Positions 16,498-24,731 of a stretch of DNA of 55,874 nucleotides are shown piece by piece. The notes under the pieces were generated by a model. That model had not been told where the DNA came from. It ran no database searches and saw only the letters and a list, made by a program, of their open reading frames with translations. Numbering within the stretch: the first letter of the stretch is position 1; each line of letters opens with the position of its first letter. This stretch comes from Sorangium cellulosum (lineage in GTDB: Bacteria; Myxococcota_A; Polyangia; Polyangiales; Polyangiaceae): contig DYPH01000009.1 of NCBI GenBank assembly GCA_020720045.1, positions 1 to 55,874 on the forward strand, in the 5' to 3' direction. A program made the translations under genes and the position numbers.

Positions 16498-18021
16498 ATG
16501 AAGAAGTACCAGGAACAGTCGGTTCTTTTCGTCGAGATCAATGAGGCGGAGAAGTATTTTCTCGATCGATACCTCGCCCGCGGCCTCCTCCCGAACTTTG
16601 CCAAGCTCGCGAAGGATGGAGCGTTCGTCGTCACGAAGATCCCCGGCTGGAGCGACGACGGAACCCCCGGCTCGCGGGCCTGGCGAGACATTATGCCGTG
16701 GGTGATTTGGCCCAGCCTCTACACGGGGCTCGCCGCCAAAGATCACGGCGTCGTCGCGTTTGGCCAGGACACCGCTCCACTCCAGGGCAAGTGTCTGTGG
16801 GACGTCCTCGATCGGCACGGGATCTCTGCGGGCGTCTTCGGGAGTCTCCAGTCCTACCCGCCGCGCAACCACGGCCAAATGCGCTTTTACGTGCCCGATA
16901 GCCTTTCGGATGACGCAGCCTGCTTCCCGCCGGAGGTCCGCCCCCTCCAGGAGTTCTGCGTTTCAGCGGCCCACAATTACTCGGAAGATTTCCTGACTCA
17001 TGCCATCGAGGGGGCGAAGCACCTTCTGCAGAGTCCACGCTGCGGCGTGCAAGCAAAAACCCTCGCGAAGCTCTTCCTGCAGGTTCCTCGCGAGAAATGG
17101 TACGGGCCTCATATGGAGGCCGACCGTGCGTTTCTTCATTCAGCATTGTGCGTCGATGCGTTCAAGTATCTGTACGCGAAACATCGGCCGCGGTTCGCCA
17201 CGGTTCACATGAATCATATCGCCTACTCCCAGCACCGCTATTGGCGGGCTGCGGAGCCGGCGCGCTTTTCGGACGAACTCTCGGAGACCGACACGCGCTT
17301 CTTTGCGACCGCCGCCGCCCGCAACGCCTACGAGGCGAAGCATGCCGATCGCATCCAACGTGCCTTCGTCTACGCGGACGAAATTCTGGGCGAGCTCCTT
17401 GCGTTAGCGGGGGACGAGACGCTCGTCGTCGTCACGACGGCGCTCGGTCAGGAACCGATCGACCCCGTCCACGAGATTCACAATCCTGTCGTTCGTCTAA
17501 CGAACGAAATCGCGTTCTTTGATGCCGCTGGTCTCAAGAACTACCGCGTTTATCATCAGATGAATCCAGATTTGACGATTACCTTCCTCGAGGAATCCGA
17601 AGCTGCGGAAGCCGAAAAGATCGTCGAGGCCTTCTACGTCGATGCGGGAACGCCCACGAGCGCCGAGCCAGCACCGCTCTTCACCGTCGAGCGGATCGGG
17701 CGCCAGCTCTTCTGCGAGTTCCGCATGCCGGTCGGGCTTTACGGGAGGACGAATGGCGTGACGATTCGCCACCGGAACCGTCCGTCGCTCGCATTTCCGT
17801 TTGGGGAACACGTCTCCCAGCACGGCACGAACGACCAGAGCACCGCCCAGCATCGCGACGACGGTTGGCTCCTCATCGGCGGCAAGGGGATGAAGGTTGA
17901 AGCGCTCCGGAAGGAGATCGCCGTGACCGAGGTCGCGCCGGCCATTCTGGGACTGTTTGGGCTGCCGCCGGAGCCGTGGCAGCAATTGAACGGCGCGCCC
18001 TTCACCGTCACGCCCCGCTAG
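16498..18021 (+). CDS. Alkaline-phosphatase-superfamily / type I phosphodiesterase-like protein
   Basis: 507 residues. The opening (VLFVEINEAEKYFLDRYLARGLLPNF) and the nucleophile-region motif VIWPSLYTGLAAKDHGV match the phosphodiesterase/nucleotide pyrophosphatase branch of the alkaline phosphatase superfamily. The central VHMNHIAYSQHRYW and the C-terminal HVSQHGTNDQ supply probable metal-binding Asn/His residues, although the usual late DHG is altered. No signal peptide is seen. Such proteins hydrolyse phosphodiesters or transfer phospho-groups; the substrate is unknown. It starts 29 bp after phhA and may be co-transcribed with it. Confidence 0.75.
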   Translation: MKKYQEQSVLFVEINEAEKYFLDRYLARGLLPNFAKLAKDGAFVVTKIPGWSDDGTPGSRAWRDIMPWVIWPSLYTGLAAKDHGVVAFGQDTAPLQGKCLWDVLDRHGISAGVFGSLQSYPPRNHGQMRFYVPDSLSDDAACFPPEVRPLQEFCVSAAHNYSEDFLTHAIEGAKHLLQSPRCGVQAKTLAKLFLQVPREKWYGPHMEADRAFLHSALCVDAFKYLYAKHRPRFATVHMNHIAYSQHRYWRAAEPARFSDELSETDTRFFATAAARNAYEAKHADRIQRAFVYADEILGELLALAGDETLVVVTTALGQEPIDPVHEIHNPVVRLTNEIAFFDAAGLKNYRVYHQMNPDLTITFLEESEAAEAEKIVEAFYVDAGTPTSAEPAPLFTVERIGRQLFCEFRMPVGLYGRTNGVTIRHRNRPSLAFPFGEHVSQHGTNDQSTAQHRDDGWLLIGGKGMKVEALRKEIAVTEVAPAILGLFGLPPEPWQQLNGAPFTVTPR

Positions 18022-18432
18022 TTCGCGGTCCTTTTTTCGGCGAATGCGTTCTCCGATCCGGTGGCTCGCCGGACGGAGACGAACGCCTAGGCGCTCCGCG
18101 CTTTTTCTTGCGCGAGTGCTTGACGCTCGCGATGACGTCGGTCAAAACGCGCCGGTCTCCCATCCTGCACGTCGCAGGCGCTGGGCAGAAAGAAAGGCGC
18201 GAAGAACGATGCACCCCTCGGTACCCTACGGCTCGCGCTGCTCCGAAAATCGCTGATTGTTCCCCTGGTTAGGGGCACGGCGGTCGGGTGGTGTGGGCCG
18301 TTTCTACGACGGATTCACGCTTCTTTCTTTTGACCTCTAGGGCGTTTCTTTCCTGCCTTCGTTGCCGTTTCCTCTGCGCCTTTGGCGCTTCTGGTCGGGC
18401 GAGGGGGAAGGGCGCCACCCCAAGAATATCCC
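18022..18432. other. Intergenic region holding one element B copy and the rbfA leader
   Basis: This 411-bp gap shows no convincing gene. It contains an element B copy at 18049-18087 and a small CCCCT-GGTT-AGGGG hairpin near 18258-18271. A T-rich stretch (18318-18355) precedes the rbfA start. No tRNA-like cloverleaf was seen. Confidence 0.5.
18049..18087. repeat. Element B copy (39 bp, intergenic)
   Basis: It follows an AATGCG and reads TTCTCCGATCCGG, a short loop, then CTCGCCGGACGGAGACGAAC. Including flanks the ends are GCGTTC and GAACGC, a perfect inverted pair. It belongs to the same family as the B copies inside manA, the HNH gene, the radical-SAM gene and the RNA ligase gene. Confidence 0.85.
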
Positions 18433-18768
18433 ATGGGCAATCGCAAATTCGTCGATGGGCCGCGCACCGAATCCTCGGTCGCCGGCCATCGGCATCAACG
18501 CCTCCAAGAACTCATCCACGAAGAACTCGCCGCCCTCTTTCGCGACGACGTGGAAGACCCCTCGCTCGACGGCCTCGCCGTGCGCGCGGTCGTCCTCTCC
18601 GTCGACTACCGAAACGTACGCGTGCATCTTGCTGGGGATTCCCAGGTTTCCGTCGATTTACCGGTCGCTCGCGCGCTTGCGCGAGTTACGCCGTTTCTGC
18701 GGGCGCGCCTTGCAGAAAGCCTCGATCTCAAACGAGTTCCCGAGCTTCATTTCGTGGTGGATCGCTGA
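18433..18768 (+). CDS. rbfA: Ribosome-binding factor A
   Basis: A 111-residue KH-fold protein that binds the 30S subunit and helps 16S rRNA 5'-end maturation. Recognisable elements are RHQRLQELIHEELAALF near the N-terminus, the core VRAVVLSVDYRNVRVHLA, and the C-terminal LRARLAESLDLKRVPELHF followed by VVD. The ATG at 18433 gives the usual N-terminus. It stands alone here rather than in the common infB-rbfA-truB cluster. It is followed by a hairpin and a strong intrinsic terminator. Confidence 0.88.
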   Translation: MGNRKFVDGPRTESSVAGHRHQRLQELIHEELAALFRDDVEDPSLDGLAVRAVVLSVDYRNVRVHLAGDSQVSVDLPVARALARVTPFLRARLAESLDLKRVPELHFVVDR

Positions 18769-18770
18769 GT

Positions 18771-18802
18771 CTGTGTCGCAAGGTTGCCGCCTTGCGACAC
18801 AG
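18771..18802. repeat. Perfect 13-bp inverted repeat after rbfA
   Basis: CTGTGTCGCAAGG and CCTTGCGACACAG pair perfectly around the 6-base loop TTGCCG. It starts 2 bp after the rbfA stop. No T-run follows, so it is more likely an mRNA-end stabilising hairpin than a terminator by itself. Its TTGCGACAC text recurs in the 42-bp tandem array at 43528-43740. Confidence 0.8.
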
Positions 18803-18807
18803 AGAGC

Positions 18808-18840
18808 GGAGGTAGGGACTTCGGTTCCTGCCTCCTTTTT
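18808..18840 (+). terminator. Intrinsic terminator with UUCG tetraloop downstream of rbfA
   Basis: The stem GGAGGTAGGGAC pairs with GTTCCTGCCTCC (two G-U pairs) around the loop TTCG and is followed directly by TTTTT. This is a textbook rho-independent terminator for rbfA. Confidence 0.88.
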
Positions 18841-19076
18841 GCATGGGCGCGAAGAAAAAGTGAATACCGCCGGAAGGGTTTTTATCGCTGCCTGGTTGCA
18901 TTCCCGAGGCCGGCAACGAGGCCGCTTTCCCCAAGGAGGCTTCCCTACCAGAGACTCGAAAGTGTTCATCTTCCCCCAGCGAAAGTGACGAGAAACCTGC
19001 AAAGAGAAAGGACATGCGCATAGGCGGATCGTGCCCGGTTGCGAGAGCGACCCGGGGCAGGATTCCGCTTTTTTGT
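18841..19076 (+). other. Intergenic stretch ending in a terminator-like hairpin; possible small RNA or leader
   Basis: After the rbfA terminator there are about 180 bp without a credible reading frame. Then comes an imperfect hairpin at 19024-19068 (GCGGATCGTGCCCGG against CCCGGGGCAGGATTCCGC) followed by TTTTTT. No protein gene lies between the two terminators, so the second could end a small RNA or act as an attenuator ahead of the lipoprotein gene at 19123. No known RNA family was recognised. Confidence 0.35.
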
Positions 19077-19122
19077 CGCATCGGTCCTCGCTCTTCTGGG
19101 CGAGCCCACGTAGCCTGCGCGC

Positions 19123-20331
19123 ATGCGTTCGCAGCGAACTCCGCGCCCTTTCCCGCTCGCCGCCCTGATCGTTGCCCTCGCCGCTCTTCCGGTGCTCGCG
19201 TGTGCCGACGAGGCGACCGTCGATGAAGTGACGGAAGACGATCTCACGGCGACGAACAAGGTCGTCCCCAACGATGTATCGTTGCTCGTCCCGCTTCCGG
19301 CTGCCGCCGACCTCGATGCACTCATTCCCGCATCTGCGGCCGGTTCAAAAGGGGTTCTTGTCCCCGAGACGACCTTCGGTGTGTTGCCGCCCCTCGATCC
19401 GCTCTCGCCGGCGAAGGGGGCTTACACGAACTTCCGCGTCGTCGGCCTTCGCGTCGATCCCTGCTTCGCCCTCCCTGGCGCCCCGGAATCGGCCTGCAAG
19501 AATCAAATTCGGTTGGTGCTCCAACCGTTGTACGTCGACCCGGGAGACAGCAAGAAGGTCCTCGCCGCCGACGCCGCGATCCACGTCTTCTACGACCAGA
19601 CCCGTGAGAGCCTGCTCGCCTTCGTGAAGCAGTTTTTGGCATTGAAAAAGGCCTCCGGTGGCTACCGTTCGTCGATGGTCGGCCTCCACCCGCTCCTCAC
19701 GAAGGAGGGGCCGCGCGGCCCGTTTGCGAAGGGCCTCCGCGACCTGCTGTTGGCAAACGTGGGCGGTGCGAACCTCTCGCGGGTCACCTTCCTCACGCGG
19801 GAGGCCTCCCGGCAAGAGCAATGGAAGCTCGGCGGCTTCGATTTTTCCGCCGGGAAAGCGACGTCGATGAAGATCGCTACCCTCGGCAGCGAGACCGTGC
19901 AGACGGTCTCCAATGCGGGTTTCGGTCTTTCGGCGTTCAACGTCACCGTGACGCCGCCGCCGAAGGCGAAAGACAACCTCTCGAAGCTCCTCAATAACTC
20001 GTCTTCGTTGAGCAAATCGGAGGCGCTCGCCGTCTGGCAGAGCGCGCTGCGCATCGAGAACCCGACGAAGCACAGCCCCGACACCATGGATTGTGCGAGC
20101 TGCCACCTCACGCACGCCCGCGGTGGTGTCGAGCAGACTTTTGCATTTGATGCGTCAACCGACGGGAACACATTCACCTCGGCGATCACGACCAAAGGGG
20201 CGACCGTGAAGAACGGCGGCGACCTGCACGCGTTCTCCTACAAGGGGGCGACCGCCCTCGTGAGTCAGCGGACGGTCAACGAGACCGCTTCCGTCGTGAC
20301 GGCGATCAACGCGCTTCTTGCGGCGAAGTAG
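19123..20331 (+). CDS. Putative lipoprotein with one CxxCH heme motif
   Basis: 402 residues with a signal and lipobox ending in ALPVLAC. The single CASCH motif near residue 324 could bind one c-type heme, with Met or His ligands uncertain. The rest shows no known domain. The protein is probably envelope-anchored. The 3' end overlaps the convergent kptA gene by 26 bp. Related multi-hundred-residue lipoproteins with a late CxxCH are common in myxobacteria; the role is unknown. Confidence 0.7.
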   Translation: MRSQRTPRPFPLAALIVALAALPVLACADEATVDEVTEDDLTATNKVVPNDVSLLVPLPAAADLDALIPASAAGSKGVLVPETTFGVLPPLDPLSPAKGAYTNFRVVGLRVDPCFALPGAPESACKNQIRLVLQPLYVDPGDSKKVLAADAAIHVFYDQTRESLLAFVKQFLALKKASGGYRSSMVGLHPLLTKEGPRGPFAKGLRDLLLANVGGANLSRVTFLTREASRQEQWKLGGFDFSAGKATSMKIATLGSETVQTVSNAGFGLSAFNVTVTPPPKAKDNLSKLLNNSSSLSKSEALAVWQSALRIENPTKHSPDTMDCASCHLTHARGGVEQTFAFDASTDGNTFTSAITTKGATVKNGGDLHAFSYKGATALVSQRTVNETASVVTAINALLAAK

Positions 20332-20953
20332 GGGCGGCTCGCAGGTACTCGAACATACTGCACAATCGGGCTACGCGCGCTTCGTCAACGGCTGATCGCC
20401 GGCGCTTCACCGGGTGGACGCCGACGATCGCTTCGACGGGGACCGATCGCGTGAGCAATACACCGTTCGGCGCCCGGTAGACGGGGAGCCCGGCGGCGCG
20501 GAGGTGCACGGGGTCGACGAGAAGAAGCAGGTCGACGTTCGCCCGCTTGCCGACGGTCGCGTCGACGCTCGCCGCGAGGTGGACGTGGGAGCGCTGGCCG
20601 GCGTGGATGCCGCTGGTGGCGATCGCCTCGGCGGCGGCGAGGGAGGTGCCGTGGAAGATCGGTGCATCTTCCAGGTATTCCATCCAGCTCGCTTCGATGG
20701 CGTCGGCGTCGACGACGGGGCCCGAGTGCCCTTGGACGGCACGAATCCGGTCCCCCTCGATTTCGAAGCGCTTCTTGTCGTTCTGGGCGACGGCGGCGTC
20801 GAGGAGGTCGCGCCGCATGCGGAGGAGGCGAAGGACGTCGGCGATCGGCGCGAATCCTTGGGGATCGAGGGGGAGGCCCTCTTCCACGGCGCCATGCCGT
20901 AGGAGCCAGGAGAGCCGCTTCGACGCGGTCTTGATCGGGGTCGAGGTGTTCAT
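20306..20953 (-). CDS. kptA: RNA 2'-phosphotransferase (Tpt1/KptA family)
   Basis: A 215-residue enzyme that moves an internal RNA 2'-phosphate to NAD+. Family motifs are SKRLSWLLRHGA at the start, FHGTSLAAAEAI, and RSHVHLAASVDA with the NAD-contacting Arg/His. YRAPNGVLLTR lies near the end. The length is normal. In bacteria the natural substrate is unclear, because tRNA splicing of the fungal type is absent. It is divergent from lysR across a palindromic operator, so it may be part of that regulon. It overlaps the upstream lipoprotein gene tail-to-tail. Confidence 0.9.
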   Translation of the reverse strand: MNTSTPIKTASKRLSWLLRHGAVEEGLPLDPQGFAPIADVLRLLRMRRDLLDAAVAQNDKKRFEIEGDRIRAVQGHSGPVVDADAIEASWMEYLEDAPIFHGTSLAAAEAIATSGIHAGQRSHVHLAASVDATVGKRANVDLLLLVDPVHLRAAGLPVYRAPNGVLLTRSVPVEAIVGVHPVKRRRSAVDEARVARLCSMFEYLRAAPTSPQEAR

Positions 20954-21003
20954 GGGGAGAAGTATGCGCGGGCGCCGCCCCGAGGGGAATTCGCCGTTGG
21001 ACG

Positions 21004-21030
21004 AGAGCTATCGGGATCGCCGATAGTTCT
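21004..21030. promoter_or_regulatory. Palindromic operator between kptA and lysR
   Basis: CTATCGG-GATCG-CCGATAG is a perfect 7-bp inverted repeat, and 10 of 11 pairs match when it is extended outward. It ends 5 bp before the lysR GTG and lies 51 bp upstream of the divergent kptA start. Position and form suit autoregulation by the LysR protein and control of kptA. Confidence 0.65.
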
Positions 21031-21034
21031 CCTC

Positions 21035-21925
21035 GTGGATCTTGAGACATTGCGTGCGCTCGTCGCCTTCGCGGATGCCGACTGCAACCTGACCCGCGCC
21101 GGGCAGGCCCTCGGGCTCTCCCAGCCGGCGGTGCATGGGCGCCTCGCGGCGGCGGGGATCTCCTTCGGGAAGCCCCTCTACGAGCGCCGCGGCAGATCGC
21201 TTGCGCTTACCGACGCGGGGCGGAGCGTGCTCGGGTGGGCGCGAGACGTCGTCGAAGGCGAAACGCGGGTCCGCGCGGAAGTGAGTGGGGTCGCCTCCGC
21301 CGAGCAGATCGTCGTGGCGTGCGGCGAGGGGGCGCTTGTTCACCTCGTTGCGCCTCGGCTCGCCCCGTTCGCGCGGGAGGCGCCGGGAGTCCTCGCATTT
21401 CGGGTACTTGGCGGTGCCGCAGCGCTCGCCGCCGTCGCCGAGGGGCGGGCCCATCTCGCGGTAACGGTCGCTTCGGGAGAGGCCGCGACAGGGGGCCACT
21501 TGGCGATTCGCGTGCTTCTCGAAAGCGCGCCGGTTGCCCTTTTCCCGCGCGAAGGCCCGCGTTTGCCAGGGAGAGCGCCGACGCTCCCCGTGGCCGAACT
21601 CCTAAAACATCCGCTCTTGTTGCCGCCGCGCGGTCGACCGCTTCGCGAGCAATTTGAAGGGCTTGCCGGACTTTGTCGAAAGCCGCTTCGCGTCGCCGTA
21701 GAGGTGACGGGGTGGGAAGCGGTCGTCCGCCTTTCGGAACTCGGCGTAGGAATCGGAATTGTAAACGACTTTGTTCAAACCCCCGCGCTACAACGAAGGG
21801 CGATTGTTGGGACGACGCGTGTGACCTATGCCGCGTTTCATCGCCCCGGTCGAAGTTCCCCGCTCCTGGCGAGAGTCCTCGCGCTCCTTGGGGGGGATAG
21901 CATTCCGCGCCGCAGTCGCCGGTAG
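21035..21925 (+). CDS. LysR-family transcriptional regulator
   Basis: 296 residues. The N-terminal winged helix-turn-helix is visible (LETLRALVAFADADCNLTRA, then LGLSQPAVHGRL), followed by a periplasmic-binding-like effector domain with the ELGVGIGIVNDFV motif near the end. It starts at a GTG 5 bp after the palindromic operator. It is divergent from kptA, which is a plausible target; the effector ligand is unknown. Confidence 0.85.
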   Translation: MDLETLRALVAFADADCNLTRAGQALGLSQPAVHGRLAAAGISFGKPLYERRGRSLALTDAGRSVLGWARDVVEGETRVRAEVSGVASAEQIVVACGEGALVHLVAPRLAPFAREAPGVLAFRVLGGAAALAAVAEGRAHLAVTVASGEAATGGHLAIRVLLESAPVALFPREGPRLPGRAPTLPVAELLKHPLLLPPRGRPLREQFEGLAGLCRKPLRVAVEVTGWEAVVRLSELGVGIGIVNDFVQTPALQRRAIVGTTRVTYAAFHRPGRSSPLLARVLALLGGDSIPRRSRR

Positions 21926-21942
21926 CTCGACGCTCGATCCGG

Positions 21943-22617
21943 TCAGGCGCTGGCCGCTAGCATTTCCGTCGATGCGCGCATCGAGCGGTCGTGAAATTTT
22001 CCAAAGAAAACAAGTGCAACGGCCGCGCCGATGCCGACGAGGAACATGTCCCGCTGGGCGTCCCAGACGTCGCCTTGACTCCCGAGGAAGGCCTGGCCGA
22101 GGTCGCCGGCGACGACGAGCGTCGTCCACCACTCGATGAGTTCCCAGAAGGCACCCGCTGCGAAAACAACCGAACCGGCGAGGAAGCCGAGCCAGCCGCC
22201 GACGACGAGCGGCGTCTTCCGCAGGAGGATTTCGCGCGCCAAGAGGGCGGGGAAGAAGCCGAGCGCGAAGTGCCCGATGCGATCGTAATGATTGCGAGAA
22301 AGGTGGAAGGTCTCTTTGGCCCAATCGCCGAGCGGTGTGTTGGCGTACGAGTAGAATCCGCCATAAATCAATACGAGAAGATGGAGAAACGTCCCGATAT
22401 AGACGACGTCTGATAGTCGGAACTTCTTGAAGGTCGCCGCCTGCCAGGCGACGAGGAGGAGGCCGGGGACGACCTCCAGCGCCCAGTTTTTTCGGCCGGC
22501 CGGCGGGTTCCAGGCGGTCGCCAGGCAGATCAGCGTGAGCGCGGCGAGCAGAGCGAGCGGCAGGCGTTCTCCGACCCGGCTCGCTGGGCGGAGAAGATTG
22601 CGTTGGGCGGGGGGCAC
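21943..22617 (-). CDS. DUF2238 (YjdF-like) integral membrane protein
   Basis: A polytopic membrane protein with the family signature HYDRIGHFALGF followed by ARE, and several hydrophobic helices (LALLAALTLICLATAW, GFLAGSVVFAAGAFWELIEW). The function is unknown in the family. The longest frame starts at an ATG at 22713 whose CATG overlaps the divergent prsW ATG at 22712. That would add a Arg/Pro-rich leader, so the GTG at 22617 near the first membrane helix is preferred. Confidence 0.78.
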   Translation of the reverse strand: MPPAQRNLLRPASRVGERLPLALLAALTLICLATAWNPPAGRKNWALEVVPGLLLVAWQAATFKKFRLSDVVYIGTFLHLLVLIYGGFYSYANTPLGDWAKETFHLSRNHYDRIGHFALGFFPALLAREILLRKTPLVVGGWLGFLAGSVVFAAGAFWELIEWWTTLVVAGDLGQAFLGSQGDVWDAQRDMFLVGIGAAVALVFFGKFHDRSMRASTEMLAASA

Positions 22618-22711
22618 CGCGCGACTGTACGCCCCCTTGCAGCGACTTTGTGCGTTGCCGTGCGGGGTCGACCTGCACCCGGGGCGGCGGTTGCGGTAGC
22701 GTGCGCCGTTC

Positions 22712-24016
22712 ATGCACTACCCGATGCATCACGCCCCCGCCGCTCCGCCGCCGCGCCGAGACCCGGAAGCGACCCGAAAGCTCGTCGGGTGGATCCTCTA
22801 TTGGTTCTTCCTCGCCATCGGCGCGCTCCTCTTTGGAGCGATTTTCTTCGTTTCTCCGCTATTTTCGAAGCACGCCGATGTCGCCTATCACTCGCTCTGG
22901 GTCGGCATCTGCCTCGCGCTTCCGATGCTCCTCATTTACCTGTGGGTGCCTTGGATCGTTGATCGCTTCGATCCGGAGCCGCTCTGGGCGCTGATGACCG
23001 TCCTCGCCTGGGGGGCGATCGCCGGCTGCGGCTATGGGGCGCTGATCAACACCATGTTCCAGGGGATCGTCGCTGCGGTCACCGGCGACGAACAATTCGC
23101 CGATGCGGCCGGCGCGTGCATCAGCGCGCCGATCGTCGAGGAGGGGGTGAAAGGGCTCGCGATCTTCTGGATCTTCTATTTCCAAAAGCGTGAATTTGAT
23201 GGCGTTGTCGACGGGATCATCTACGCGACCTTCGCCGCGCTCGGCTTCGCGGCGTTTGAAAACATCGTGTATTATGCACGTGCGAGCGACGCCCAGATCC
23301 TCGAAGGGAAGGACGGCGCCCTCGCCACGACCTTCTTCCTCCGCGGCATCCTCGCCCCGTGGGGGCACCCGCTCTACACGGCGATGACCGGAATCGGCTT
23401 CGGCATCGCCCGCGAGACGGAAAAGACCTGGGTCCGCTGGCTCGCCCCCCTCGGTGGCTATTGCGCGGCGGTATTCCTCCACTTCGTCTGGAACTTCGCG
23501 GCGACCGTCTCCGGCATGCTCATGCTCGTCATGTTGCCGCTCTGGCTTCTGTTCGTGGTCGCCTTCCTCGGGATGCTCGTTTGGCTCGTCGCCCGGAAGG
23601 GGAAGATCATTCGCAAGCACCTCGAGGACGAGGTTCTTCTTGGGAATATGACCCCTTACGAACTCGACCTCGTCTCGTCCCCCTTTGGGTCGTTCCGCGC
23701 CACGATGAGCTACGGCGGCTCCTTGGGCCGGAAATTCATCACCGCAGCATCCCGGCTCGGCCTCTCGAAATGGCACGCGGGGCGAGCTGCCCGGGGGCGC
23801 AAAATGACCGTCTCCGCCGACTTCGTCCTCCCGCTCCGTCGCGAACTCCACGACCTCCGCGCCCGCATTCAGCACGCGGTCGGGCGCCCGATCCCGATGC
23901 CTCAGGCTTGGGATCCGAGCCAGGCGCCGCGAAACGTGCATCCCCAGCAGCAGCATCCCCAACAGGGCTACCCCCAGCACGGCTACCCGCCCAATAACCC
24001 ATGGGGCCGGCGGTGA
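22712..24016 (+). CDS. PrsW-family intramembrane metalloprotease
   Basis: 434 residues with seven or eight membrane helices in the N-terminal two thirds. The catalytic motifs are IVEEGVKGLAIFW (EExxK), FENIVYY, GHPLYTAMTG and FLHFVWNF, matching the PrsW/CAAX-protease-like family that cleaves membrane proteins such as anti-sigma factors. The C-terminal cytoplasmic tail is Pro/Gln/His-rich with repeated QQHPQQGYPQHGYP. It overlaps the next gene by 4 bp (GTGA), suggesting an operon. Confidence 0.85.
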   Translation: MHYPMHHAPAAPPPRRDPEATRKLVGWILYWFFLAIGALLFGAIFFVSPLFSKHADVAYHSLWVGICLALPMLLIYLWVPWIVDRFDPEPLWALMTVLAWGAIAGCGYGALINTMFQGIVAAVTGDEQFADAAGACISAPIVEEGVKGLAIFWIFYFQKREFDGVVDGIIYATFAALGFAAFENIVYYARASDAQILEGKDGALATTFFLRGILAPWGHPLYTAMTGIGFGIARETEKTWVRWLAPLGGYCAAVFLHFVWNFAATVSGMLMLVMLPLWLLFVVAFLGMLVWLVARKGKIIRKHLEDEVLLGNMTPYELDLVSSPFGSFRATMSYGGSLGRKFITAASRLGLSKWHAGRAARGRKMTVSADFVLPLRRELHDLRARIQHAVGRPIPMPQAWDPSQAPRNVHPQQQHPQQGYPQHGYPPNNPWGRR

Positions 24017-24642
24017 AGCAACTGCAATCTACACGTATTATCCTGGTTCGGCACGGGCGGACGAAGGACAACGAGCGGCGTGTCTTTCAAGGGCAGAAGG
24101 GGGGACCCCTCGACGACGTCGGCCAGCGCCAGGCGGTGCTCGCCGCGGGGCGCCTCGGCAACAAAGAGATCGATGCCGTCTATGCCTCCGATTTGATTCG
24201 TGCTTCCGAGACGGCGCGCATTCTTGCGACACCCCACGGCCTCGTCGCCGAGCTCGATCCGCGCCTGCGTGAGGTCGATGTCGGCGGGTGGTCGGGCCTC
24301 GGGACCGACGAAATTCGCGTTCAGTTTCCCGAAGAGTACAGCGCCTGGAACCGTGGCGACGACGTGCGTCGGGGGGGAGGCGAGAGCTACGCCGACGTCG
24401 CGATCCGGATGGAGCAGGCGATCGACGAGCGGGTGAAGCTCACGCCGCGGACGACGATGCTCTTCGTGAGCCACGGTGGCGCGATCCGCGCCTACGTCGC
24501 GCGGGTCACCGGCTGCCCGCTGCCGGCGCTCGGGGCGGTCGCGAACACGGGGATCAGCGTGCTCGAGCGCTCCTCGAAGGGGGCGCGGCTCGTCGTGTAC
24601 AATGACACCGCTCATCTCGGAGACGTCGCGCTCAAGACGTAA
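24013..24642 (+). CDS. Histidine phosphatase (phosphoglycerate-mutase-like)
   Basis: About 209 residues. The N-terminal ILVRHGRTKDNERRVFQG is the RHG catalytic motif with phospho-His. YASDLIRASETARIL carries the substrate-binding Arg, LREVDVGGWSG the catalytic acid region, and FVSHGGAIRAYV the second His. It may dephosphorylate a small metabolite (for example alpha-ribazole phosphate or a sugar phosphate); the substrate is not clear. A GTG at 24013 overlaps the prsW stop; an ATG at 24001 is an alternative. A terminator follows. Confidence 0.85.
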   Translation: MKQLQSTRIILVRHGRTKDNERRVFQGQKGGPLDDVGQRQAVLAAGRLGNKEIDAVYASDLIRASETARILATPHGLVAELDPRLREVDVGGWSGLGTDEIRVQFPEEYSAWNRGDDVRRGGGESYADVAIRMEQAIDERVKLTPRTTMLFVSHGGAIRAYVARVTGCPLPALGAVANTGISVLERSSKGARLVVYNDTAHLGDVALKT

Positions 24643-24669
24643 TCTTTGCGCAAAAACGCCGATTTTGCA

Positions 24670-24713
24670 GCGACGATGGACGCACGCCCGCTTCCATCGT
24701 CGCCCTGTTTTTG
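24670..24713 (+). terminator. Intrinsic terminator after the histidine phosphatase gene
   Basis: GCGACGATGGA pairs perfectly with TCCATCGTCGC over a 12-base loop. The downstream stretch CCTGTTTTTG supplies the U-run. It ends the prsW-phosphatase operon 19 bp before the next gene. Confidence 0.85.
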
Positions 24714-24731
24714 TGCTAGTTCGTCGCACCC

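Noticed and set aside
18841-19023. A tRNA or SRP RNA
   Set aside because: No cloverleaf arms, T-loop or SRP Alu-type motif could be found.
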